23,712 nucleotides of DNA from JAWLGW01 sp964569055 (lineage in GTDB: Bacteria > Planctomycetota > J058). Positions 15,298 through 22,105 of the stretch are shown here, in pieces (position 1 is the first letter of the stretch; the number at the start of each line of letters is the position of its first letter). A model generated the notes under the pieces. The model was not told where the DNA came from, made no database searches, and worked only from the letters and a program-made list of their open reading frames with translations. Position numbers and translations under genes: made by a program. The stretch is taken from assembly GCA_964569055.1 (NCBI GenBank), contig CAZMSZ010000080.1, forward strand, positions 1-23,712. Direction: 5' to 3'.

Positions 15298-15541
15298 GCG
15301 TCCGGCGCGCCGCCGGCTCCCCTCGGGTCGTGCCTTCGCGGTAGCATGGACCGTGCGCCTCGTGAGCGGGACTCCGCCGCGGGGCGTCGTCGGTCCGGCG
15401 CGAGCCCCGCGCGACGTCTCCCCTCGCGCGCTGCTCGCGGTAGGTCGGCGGGGACAGCCGTCGGAGAGGCCCCAGAGCTCGCGGCCGCAGGCCGGAGCGC
15501 GACCGGCGACCGGCGGCGCGGAGGCTCCCTTGGGCTCGGCA
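15298..15541. other. Divergent intergenic region between sigma factor and EIIA genes
   Basis: I see no gene here. The TAGCAT box at 15342-15347 (after the shared 12-mer GCCTTCGCGGTA, 15332-15343) points right and is followed five bases later by GTG 15353. That GTG is in frame with the EIIA gene, but the 63-residue extension it would add is Arg/Pro/Gly/Ala-rich with few acidic residues and unlike the family, so I treat 15353-15541 as a long leader. The extension cannot be excluded. Confidence 0.4.
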
Positions 15542-15997
15542 ATGGATCTCGAGACCTTGACCGCCGGCCGCTACGTTCGGGTGGGCCTCGCCGCGCGCAG
15601 CAAGGAGGCGGCGATCGAGCAGCTCCTCGATTGCCTGCTGACGGAGGGGGCCGTCCCGGCCAACGCCCGGGGCGAGCTGCTCGACGCGATCATGGAGCGC
15701 GAGCACCGCCTCTCGACCGGGCTGGAGCACGGGATCGCGATCCCGCACGGGACCACGCCCCGGATCCACGAGGAGGTCGCGGCCCTGGGCGTGTTCCCCG
15801 ACGGGGTCCCCTTCGAGAGCGTCGACGACCACCTCACCCAGATCGTGATCCTGCTCGTCACCCCGGCGGCCAAGCGCCACCGTCACGTGAGCAACCTGGC
15901 CTCGATCGCGCGCCAGCTCCTCCGCCCCGAGGTGCGCTGCGCCCTGCTCGACGCGCGCACGTGCGACGAGGCGCTGGCCGCCATCCGCAGCCGCTGA
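15542..15997 (+). CDS. PTS EIIA (PtsN/fructose-type) domain protein
   Basis: This 151-aa single-domain protein matches PTS EIIA-2 in length and motifs: 'SKEAAIEQLLDCLL' and 'LLDAIMEREHRLSTGLEHG'. The phosphorylated His69 lies in 'GIAIPHG', followed by 'VILLVTPAAKRHRHVSNLASIARQL'. Without EIIB or EIIC nearby it is probably a regulatory EIIA (PtsN-like nitrogen PTS) and not a sugar importer. ATG 15542 is chosen because homologues begin close to this point, although no good Shine-Dalgarno precedes it. The PilZ gene starts six bases after its stop, so the two are likely co-transcribed. Confidence 0.85.
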   Translation: MDLETLTAGRYVRVGLAARSKEAAIEQLLDCLLTEGAVPANARGELLDAIMEREHRLSTGLEHGIAIPHGTTPRIHEEVAALGVFPDGVPFESVDDHLTQIVILLVTPAAKRHRHVSNLASIARQLLRPEVRCALLDARTCDEALAAIRSR

Positions 15998-16003
15998 GCG
16001 CCC

Positions 16004-17023
16004 ATGCCGCCCCTCGTCGACCTGCTCCCGAGCCTGCTGTTCCCGGCCGCGGTGCTGGTCGCGCTGGCGCTGTTCATGCCGCTGACGGGGGCCCGCGAGG
16101 CGCGGCGCCAGGCCGCCTGGGCCCGGTTCGACGCGATCTGCCGGATCCGCGGGGTCGGCGCGCTCGAGCGCGAGCGCCTGGCTCGCTGGGCCCACGTCTC
16201 GCTCCCGACCAAGCCGTACGACTTGCTGGTGCGCCGCAAGGTGTTCGACCGGTTCGTGCGGAGCGAGGTCGAGCGCTTCGCCACGGCCAGCCCGCCCGTG
16301 TTCGCCGCGCGCCTGGCCGAGCTCGCCGCGCTGCGGGAGCGGCTCGGCCTGGGCGCCCGCCCGGGGATGACCCAGGGCAGCCAGGACCTCGCCCCGCGCG
16401 AGCGGCTCACGCTGCGCCTCGACGACGGCGAGCGCGTGGAGCTCGTGGTGGCCCGCGTCGACGAGGCGGCGATCCACGCCGACTTCGCCGGGCCCGCCCG
16501 GCCGCTGCTCGGCCCGGGGTGGGTCACGTTCGCGCGCGAGGCCGAGGGCACCTACCGCTTCCGGACCGAGGCCCGCCGCAGCGACGGTGGGGTCGCCCTC
16601 CGCCACGGGCGGTTCTTGGTCAAGGAGGAGCGGCGGCAAGAGCCGCGCGTCCCGGTCGCCGTCGATCCGTTCTGGGGCGCGGTCGAGCGCCTGCCCGACG
16701 GGGCCGCCCCCGAGGACCCCGAGGGGGTCGAGGTGGAGGTGATCGACGTCTCCCTGGGCGGGACGGCCCTCCTGGCCGACCGGGCCGTCCGCCGGGGCTC
16801 CATGCTGTGGCTCGACTTGCCGCTCGACGGGGCCGAGGGGAACGGCGATGGCGGCGGCCCGCGGATCCGAGGGGTCCGCGCCGAGGTGCTCGGGTGCGGC
16901 TTCCGCGAGGGGGGCGGGCGCCGGCCGTACTTCCTGAACTGTGCGTTTCCCGCCCTCGAGCCCATCCAGCGCCGTGTCTTGGAAGCCTTCGTCTGGGCGC
17001 GGCTCGGCAAATCCAGCGATTAG
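16004..17023 (+). CDS. Membrane-anchored PilZ-domain c-di-GMP receptor candidate
   Basis: The 339-aa protein has one N-terminal membrane helix (about 5-26) and a helical plus beta middle region of unknown type. A C-terminal PilZ domain follows. The c-di-GMP-binding signatures are present: Arg211-x3-Arg215 (in 'ERRQEPRVPV') and Asp248-x-Ser250-x2-Gly253 (in 'VIDVSLGG'), ending 'LNCAFPALEPIQRRVLEAFV'. The upstream segment may be a YcgR-N-like domain, typical of proteins linking c-di-GMP to motility or secretion. It follows the EIIA gene at six bases, linking PTS phosphorylation state and c-di-GMP by context only. Confidence 0.85.
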   Translation: MPPLVDLLPSLLFPAAVLVALALFMPLTGAREARRQAAWARFDAICRIRGVGALERERLARWAHVSLPTKPYDLLVRRKVFDRFVRSEVERFATASPPVFAARLAELAALRERLGLGARPGMTQGSQDLAPRERLTLRLDDGERVELVVARVDEAAIHADFAGPARPLLGPGWVTFAREAEGTYRFRTEARRSDGGVALRHGRFLVKEERRQEPRVPVAVDPFWGAVERLPDGAAPEDPEGVEVEVIDVSLGGTALLADRAVRRGSMLWLDLPLDGAEGNGDGGGPRIRGVRAEVLGCGFREGGGRRPYFLNCAFPALEPIQRRVLEAFVWARLGKSSD

Positions 17024-17051
17024 AAGTTTTTACGGGCGGCCCTCGCCTTGC

Positions 17052-17081
17052 TTTTGCAAAACGCGCCGACGTCGCTATAGT
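17052..17081 (+). promoter_or_regulatory. Promoter with palindromic operator candidate before the DksA/TraR-type gene
   Basis: TTGCAA (17054-17059), a 16-bp spacer and TATAGT (17076-17081) form the best sigma70-type promoter in the window. The -35 lies inside a perfect 10-bp palindrome, TTTTGCAAAA (17052-17061). This is strikingly AT-rich for this genome, so a regulator could bind there and block the -35. The transcript would have a leader of about 43 nt. Confidence 0.55.
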
Positions 17082-17130
17082 GGGCCCGCTTTCATCGTCC
17101 CGAAGCCGGCCCCGCGGGCCCGGAGAGCGC

Positions 17131-17505
17131 ATGGCGACTTCGAAGAAGGTCCCCTCCAAGCTGCTGCTGGAGATCAAGGAGGAGCTCCTGCGGAAGAAGG
17201 AGGCCCTCGCCAAGAACATCCACACCGAGCTCGACGAGATGCGCTCCGGCTCGCAGGGGCACCACCTCGCGGACATGGACGACCTCGGGGGCGACGCGAC
17301 CGACGAGGAGACCTCCTTCAAGATCCTCGAGATCGAGAGCGCCTCGGTCCACCAGATCGACATGGCGCTCGAGCGGATCGACACGGGCACCTACGGGAGC
17401 TGCGACGAGTGCAGCGCGATCATCAACCCCGAGCGGCTCAAGGCCCTCCCCTTCGCCACCTTGTGCATCAACTGCCAGCGCGAGAAGGAGCGCGAGGAGG
17501 ACTAG
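17131..17505 (+). CDS. DksA/TraR-family zinc-finger protein
   Basis: The 124-aa protein has an N-terminal helical hairpin region with an acidic tip ('MDDLGGDATDEE'). It ends in a C4 zinc finger, Cys91-x2-Cys94 and Cys112-x2-Cys115, with the family signature 'YGSCDECSAIINPERLKALP'. DksA-like proteins enter the secondary channel of RNA polymerase and alter initiation, often with ppGpp. Many short members like this one are of undetermined function. ATG 17131 has GGAGAG three to eight bases upstream. A zinc-ribbon gene follows after 19 nt. Confidence 0.9.
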   Translation: MATSKKVPSKLLLEIKEELLRKKEALAKNIHTELDEMRSGSQGHHLADMDDLGGDATDEETSFKILEIESASVHQIDMALERIDTGTYGSCDECSAIINPERLKALPFATLCINCQREKEREED

Positions 17506-17524
17506 AACCCCGGAGGCCGCCGGC

Positions 17525-17950
17525 ATGATCAAGCTCCAGTGCAGGTGCGGCCACACCCTGAACCTGCCCGACCACCTGGCCGGGCAGTCGATCCGTTGCA
17601 AGCGCTGCGAGAAGGTCATGACCGTGCCGCGGGCGCGGGCTCCGGCTGCTCCCCCCGGCGGCGCCCAGGCCCCGGGCGCCGTCACCGGGCAGGACCCCTC
17701 GCTCCTGATCGCGGGGAGCAGGCCCTGCCCGGGCTGCGGCCAGGTCTACCCGCCCACCGTCGCGGTGTGCGTGAAGTGCGGCGTCAACGTGGTGAGCGGG
17801 GCCATGCTCTACGTCTCGTTGGAGGACGCTGGCCCGCGCCCCGAGCCTCACCCCGGCGAGCGCCCGGCCGCGCAGCTGCCCGAGGCGGAGGAGCGCCCCG
17901 TCGGCTGGCTGCGGCGTCTGCTCACCCGGCTGGGCTTGAGCCGCCCGTAA
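17525..17950 (+). CDS. Double zinc-ribbon protein
   Basis: This 141-aa protein has an N-terminal ribbon, Cys6-x-Cys8 and Cys25-x2-Cys28 ('LPDHLAGQSIRCKRC'). That pattern is very common at the start of Planctomycetota-type proteins. A second ribbon is at Cys68-x2-Cys71 and Cys82-x2-Cys85. A Pro/Ala-rich linker joins them and the C-terminus is an amphipathic basic helix ('WLRRLLTRLGLSR') that might touch a membrane or nucleic acid. There is no catalytic domain. GGAGG eight nt upstream supports ATG 17525. It is probably co-transcribed with the DksA-like gene. Confidence 0.8.
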   Translation: MIKLQCRCGHTLNLPDHLAGQSIRCKRCEKVMTVPRARAPAAPPGGAQAPGAVTGQDPSLLIAGSRPCPGCGQVYPPTVAVCVKCGVNVVSGAMLYVSLEDAGPRPEPHPGERPAAQLPEAEERPVGWLRRLLTRLGLSRP

Positions 17951-17965
17951 ACCGGCGACGAACGC

Positions 17966-18000
17966 TATGATGCCGTGAACCGCTGCGGGTCAGCGCAGCG
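17966..18000 (+). promoter_or_regulatory. -10 box and leader hairpin before the 84-aa gene
   Basis: TATGAT (17966-17971) is a good -10. Ten bases later a perfect seven-bp stem, CGCTGCG (17981-17987) with CGCAGCG (17994-18000) and loop GGTCAG, would form at the 5' end of the transcript. There is no U-run, so it is not a classic terminator. Confidence 0.4.
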
Positions 18001-18035
18001 CCCCATTCCACCCGCCCACACCGATCCGAGGGACC

Positions 18036-18290
18036 ATGGTCGACGACCTCGAGCGCATGAACGCCATGAAGCACGCGCTCACCAAGATCGAAGGCGGCAA
18101 GATCAAGGCCGTGACCGACGGCGACCGGGTCTACCTCGTGATCCAGGACGCCCCCGACGAGCTGCGCCGACTGGCGGACGCCCTCGAGCAGCTCAACGTC
18201 AACGACGTCAGCGCGCTGATCGCCTACACCAACCCCAAGCGCCGCGAGAGCAAGCGGCTCGAGGCGATCGACGCCAAGAAGGCGGACTGA
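18036..18290 (+). CDS. Small hypothetical protein (84 aa)
   Basis: I recognise no family. The protein is charged and Cys-free. An N-terminal helix (MNAMKHALTKIE) precedes a short beta pair ('KIKAVTDGDRVYLVIQD'), and a long helix follows ('DELRRLADALEQLN'), ending in a Lys/Arg-rich tail. This alpha-beta-beta-alpha order suggests a compact cytoplasmic or nucleic-acid-associated protein. ATG 18036 follows GAGGG at a normal distance. It has its own -10 box (17966) and a hairpin in the leader. Confidence 0.65.
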   Translation: MVDDLERMNAMKHALTKIEGGKIKAVTDGDRVYLVIQDAPDELRRLADALEQLNVNDVSALIAYTNPKRRESKRLEAIDAKKAD

Positions 18291-18329
18291 CGGGACCCCA
18301 AGCCGCCTGACCGCCTCCCGGCGCTGCGT

Positions 18330-18335
18330 TACCAT
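18330..18335 (+). promoter_or_regulatory. Putative -10 box of the PQQ/HEAT gene
   Basis: TACCAT lies 20 nt before ATG 18356, leaving a short leader that contains GGAAGG seven nt before the start. It follows the same TANNNT pattern as other genes in the window. Confidence 0.35.
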
Positions 18336-18355
18336 GCGCCGCGGAAGGTCGGCGC

Positions 18356-21300
18356 ATGATCCGTTCGGCAGGCACGCTCCCGCTGCTGGCGCTCGTCCTG
18401 ACGCCGCTCCTCGCGCTGCCCGCTCGGGGCCAGACCGACGAGCGGCTGATCCTGCCCCTCGACCCCGATGCCCACGACGCCCTGGCCCGCCTCGAGGAGC
18501 TCGGTCAGCGCGGCCAGTGGGACCGGGTGGTGCTCGGGCTCGACGAGCTGCTCCGGCGCGGCGGCGACCGGCTGATCCGGACCGACACGGGCTTCACCAC
18601 CGTGCGGGCCGAGGCGCGGCGTCGCCTGCGGGCCCTCGCGGGGCGCGGGCGCGACGCATACCGGCTGGTGCACGAGCCGCGCGCGCAGGCGCTGTTCGAG
18701 GCGGCCCTCACCACGGCCGACGTGACGCCGCTCGAGCGGCTGGTCGCCGAGCATCCGGCCAGCGCGGGCTGGGTGGCGCGCGCTCGGACGTTGCTCGTGG
18801 GCCGCCACGTGGAGGCCGGCCGGCCCGAGGCGGCCCTGGTGCACCTCGACTCACTCCTGGCCGACCCGCACGCCGCGCTCGGGACCCTCGACGGGTGGCG
18901 ACGCCAGCGGGTGGTCGCGCTGGCGCTCGCGGGGCGCGTGAGTGAAGCCCGCGCCGCACTCGGCGAGCCGGTACCCGCCGCCTGGACCGACCTCGCGGCC
19001 TGGATCGAGTCGGTCGCGCCGCGCCCGCCCGAGGTCCCCCTCGCGCCCCACGTGCTGAGCTGGGCGCGCGAAGTGGTCGGCTACTACGAGCACGGCGACG
19101 CCGCGAGCCCCTGGTCGCAGGTCCGCTGCGACGGCGCCGCCGCCTACGCCCACGACGCCAGCCACGCCTACGCCGTGGCGCTCGCCACGGGCAAGGTGCT
19201 GTGGCGCACCCCGCTGCGCGGGGTCGACGCCTTCCGGCGTCCCGAGGGCCCGTGCCGGCTGGCGCTGGGGCCCGGTCGGGTGGTGTGCGCCCTCCCCGGG
19301 AACGCCGGCGCGGTCGGGCTCGAGCGCGAGAGCGGCCGCCTGCTGTGGCGGCGCTCGCTCGACGACCTCAAGCGCGAGGGCGAGGTCGACTTCCCCGCCG
19401 CGCTGGTGGGCGCGCCGTGCGTGATCGGCGACGTGGCCGCCCTGCTGCTCGTGACCGAGCACGAGGAGCGCGCGGTGCACCTGCTCGGGGTCGGCCTCGA
19501 CGACGGGCGCGTGCGCTGGAGCGCGTTCCTCGCCAGCGACGCGATCGGGGCCGACCCGCGCCCGGCGCTGGTCGCGGCCGGCGGCCGGGCCCTGGTGGTG
19601 ACCGGGCTCGGCACGGTCACCGCGGTCGACGCCCACGGCGAGGTGCTGTGGGTGCGCACCTACCGCAGCGCCCGCGACGAGGTGGCGCGGAGCCGCGGGC
19701 GGTGGGGCGGCAGGGTGTTCACGGGCGGCCCGCGCGAGGCCGCGCCGCAAGGCGGCCCCGGCTGCACGGCCCTGGTGGCGCGGGGACTCCTCTGGGTGGC
19801 GCCCGCCGACGGCGACGGGGTGCTGATCTACGACCCCGAGCGCGGGGAGCCCCGGGGCGGGATCCGACACCGCGGTGTGCAGCTGGTCGGGGTCGCGCGG
19901 CTCGAGCGGCAGGAGGAGGTGGTCGCGATCGACGCCAGCGGGGTGGCGCTGCTCCTGGGACGCGGCAGCGCCAGGGCCTGCGGGGCGGAGCCGATCGGGC
20001 TCCCGGTGGCCTCGCCGGCCGTGGTGGGCGACCGCCTGTACGTGCCGCGCCGCGAGGGGGTGTTCGAGCTCGAGCTCGCCAGCGGCCACCAGCGGCGGGT
20101 CGGCGGCTGGAGCGGCTCGCTCGGGGTGGGCCACCTCGAGGTGGCCGGCAGGCGGCTGCTCGTCGCCTCGCCCCGCGGCCTGTTCGGGTTCGGCGTGGCG
20201 CCCGCGCCCGCTCCCGAGCTGTCCGAGGCGCGCCTGATCGCCGCGCTGGGCGACCCGTCCTGGACCGTGCGCAAGGCGGCGAGCGAGGCGCTGCAGGGCC
20301 GGGGCGAGGCGGCGCGCGCTCAGCTCGAGCTGGCCGCGCGCTCGGCCGACACCGAGGTCGCCCTGCGCGCGCACGAGCTGCTCGGCGAGCTGGAGCGGGT
20401 GGAGCGGCTGAACCGCTGGCGCCCCCTGATCAAGCCCGAGTGGCGGGCCGCGGTGACCGACCTCCTCAACCGCCTGACCCACCCCAACGCAGAGGTCCGC
20501 CTGGAGGCGCTCACCGCGCTGGCCGGCCTGACCGACCCCGACGCGCTCACGCTGGTGCGCGACCTCCTGGCCGACCGCGACCCCCGCGTGGCGTTCACCG
20601 CGGCGGCGGCGCTGCTCGAGCGTGGCGACCGAGAGGGGGTCGCTCGGATCCACCACACGCTCGCCCACGGGGTCGCGCCCGATCGGCTGCGGGCGGCGCA
20701 CCTCCTCCAGGAGCGCGGCACCGCCGAGGACCTGCCCCCGCTGGTCGCGGCCCTGGCCGACCCCGAGACCGACGTGCGGGCGGCGGCCGTGACCGGCGTG
20801 CTCCGCCTGGGCAAGGACGCCGCGCTCGAGCAGGTGCGCGCCATGCTCCAAGACGACCAGGAGCGGGTGCGGATGGCGGTGCTGGAGGGGCTGCAGCACC
20901 TCACCAGCGACGCGGCGGTCGAGCTGCTGGCAGCGGCCGCGGCCGACCCCAACGACGCGATCCGCGCCCGGGCGGTGGCCTCGCTGGTCGAGGTGCGCAC
21001 GCCCGCGGCCTACCGGGCGCTCGCCGGCGTGCTGGCCGACCCCGTGCGCGAGACGGCGCGCGCCGCGGCGCAGGCGCTGTATCGGGTGGTGCAGGGCCCC
21101 GACGCGCTCGCGATCCCGGCCGAGGCGCTCGAGGCGGGCGCGGCGCAGCGCGACCCGACGTATCGCAACTACGTGGCCCAGATCACCATGAGGTTCGTGG
21201 GGCGCGGCGGGGTGGTCTCGGTCAAGACGCTGATCCGCTTCATGTCCGACGCCGAGGAGCAGATCCGCGGCTACTACCTGCGGCGCGAGGGCGCGCGGCT

Positions 21301-22105
21301 GGGCTGGAGCGCCCTGCTGCAAGAGCAGGTCGCGCGGGTGGGCTGCAGCGAGGCCGAGGTGGCGGCCCTGGTCGAGGCCGGCTTGCACGAGCGGGCCGAC
21401 GTGCGCACCGCGGCCTACGCGGCGCTGGCCCAGACCAGCGGCCCAGGGCGCGGCGCGGCGCTGGTCCAGGGGCTGGGCGACGCCGAGGCCGCGGTGCGCG
21501 AGCTGGCGAGCACGGCGCTGCTCGCCGACCCGCTCCTGCTCGATCCCCCGGCCGTGAGGGCGCTCCTGCAGACGGTCCTGAGCGCCGAGCGCGCCGAGGC
21601 GAAGCAGGCGGCGGCCTCGGTGCTCGACCGCGCGCCGCGAGAGCAGGCGGTGGCCGGCCTGCTCCCGCTCCTGCGCAGCGACGACGCCCCGCTGCGGGTC
21701 GCGGCGGGCGAGCGCCTCCACGCCCTGGCCGCAGGCGCGGTCGCCTGGAGCGCCGAGGCGCCGGCGGACGCGGCCGCGGACGCGTTCGCGCTGTGGTGGT
21801 GGCGCGAGCGCCACCCGGGACGTACTCCGGAGGCCGTGCTGGCCGCGCTCGACGACCCCAACCCCTCGCACCGCTGGCGCGCCGCCCAGGAGGCGGCCGG
21901 GCTGCCGCTGCCCGAGGTGGGCCGCGCGCTGGCCCGCTCCACGCTGGGGGAGCGGCTGCCCTGGGTCCTGAGCGAGAAGCTCAAGGCGCTGGTGGCGGTG
22001 GTGGGCGAACCGCTCGGGTTCGCGGACGGGCTCGACGCCGCCGGGCTCGAGGCGTGCGCGGCGCGGTTCCGGGAGCGACTCGGGGTCACGGAGGGGGGGA
22101 AGTGA
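18356..22105 (+). CDS. Secreted PQQ-type propeller fused to a long HEAT-repeat solenoid
   Basis: The 1249-aa protein starts with a Sec signal peptide (Leu-rich core, likely cut near Ala-Arg-Gly before Gln-Thr-Asp). A helical region to about 235 follows. Then comes a PQQ-like propeller to about 620, with repeats such as 'AVALATGKVLWRTPL', 'VGLERESGRLLWRR' and 'VTAVDAHGEVLWVRTY'. From about 625 to the C-terminus run many HEAT repeats ('PSWTVRKAASEALQGRGE', 'AEVRLEALTALAGLTD', 'TDVRAAAVTGVLRLG', 'RVRMAVLEGLQHL'). The propeller lacks obvious PQQ-binding enzyme motifs, so this is likely a binding scaffold and not a dehydrogenase. GGAAGG seven nt before ATG 18356 fixes the start. Its TGA overlaps the GTG of a membrane protein, suggesting the two form one envelope complex. 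Confidence 0.8.
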   Translation: MIRSAGTLPLLALVLTPLLALPARGQTDERLILPLDPDAHDALARLEELGQRGQWDRVVLGLDELLRRGGDRLIRTDTGFTTVRAEARRRLRALAGRGRDAYRLVHEPRAQALFEAALTTADVTPLERLVAEHPASAGWVARARTLLVGRHVEAGRPEAALVHLDSLLADPHAALGTLDGWRRQRVVALALAGRVSEARAALGEPVPAAWTDLAAWIESVAPRPPEVPLAPHVLSWAREVVGYYEHGDAASPWSQVRCDGAAAYAHDASHAYAVALATGKVLWRTPLRGVDAFRRPEGPCRLALGPGRVVCALPGNAGAVGLERESGRLLWRRSLDDLKREGEVDFPAALVGAPCVIGDVAALLLVTEHEERAVHLLGVGLDDGRVRWSAFLASDAIGADPRPALVAAGGRALVVTGLGTVTAVDAHGEVLWVRTYRSARDEVARSRGRWGGRVFTGGPREAAPQGGPGCTALVARGLLWVAPADGDGVLIYDPERGEPRGGIRHRGVQLVGVARLERQEEVVAIDASGVALLLGRGSARACGAEPIGLPVASPAVVGDRLYVPRREGVFELELASGHQRRVGGWSGSLGVGHLEVAGRRLLVASPRGLFGFGVAPAPAPELSEARLIAALGDPSWTVRKAASEALQGRGEAARAQLELAARSADTEVALRAHELLGELERVERLNRWRPLIKPEWRAAVTDLLNRLTHPNAEVRLEALTALAGLTDPDALTLVRDLLADRDPRVAFTAAAALLERGDREGVARIHHTLAHGVAPDRLRAAHLLQERGTAEDLPPLVAALADPETDVRAAAVTGVLRLGKDAALEQVRAMLQDDQERVRMAVLEGLQHLTSDAAVELLAAAAADPNDAIRARAVASLVEVRTPAAYRALAGVLADPVRETARAAAQALYRVVQGPDALAIPAEALEAGAAQRDPTYRNYVAQITMRFVGRGGVVSVKTLIRFMSDAEEQIRGYYLRREGARLGWSALLQEQVARVGCSEAEVAALVEAGLHERADVRTAAYAALAQTSGPGRGAALVQGLGDAEAAVRELASTALLADPLLLDPPAVRALLQTVLSAERAEAKQAAASVLDRAPREQAVAGLLPLLRSDDAPLRVAAGERLHALAAGAVAWSAEAPADAAADAFALWWWRERHPGRTPEAVLAALDDPNPSHRWRAAQEAAGLPLPEVGRALARSTLGERLPWVLSEKLKALVAVVGEPLGFADGLDAAGLEACAARFRERLGVTEGGK

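Noticed and set aside
15353..15541. N-terminal extension of the EIIA protein from GTG 15353
   Set aside because: The 63 added residues are Arg/Pro/Gly-rich and unlike the EIIA family; retained only as a leaderless-start possibility.
18851..21871. A 1006-codon minus-strand frame opposite the PQQ/HEAT gene
   Set aside because: Same codon-bias shadow; no domains, while the plus strand shows a signal peptide and regular repeats.
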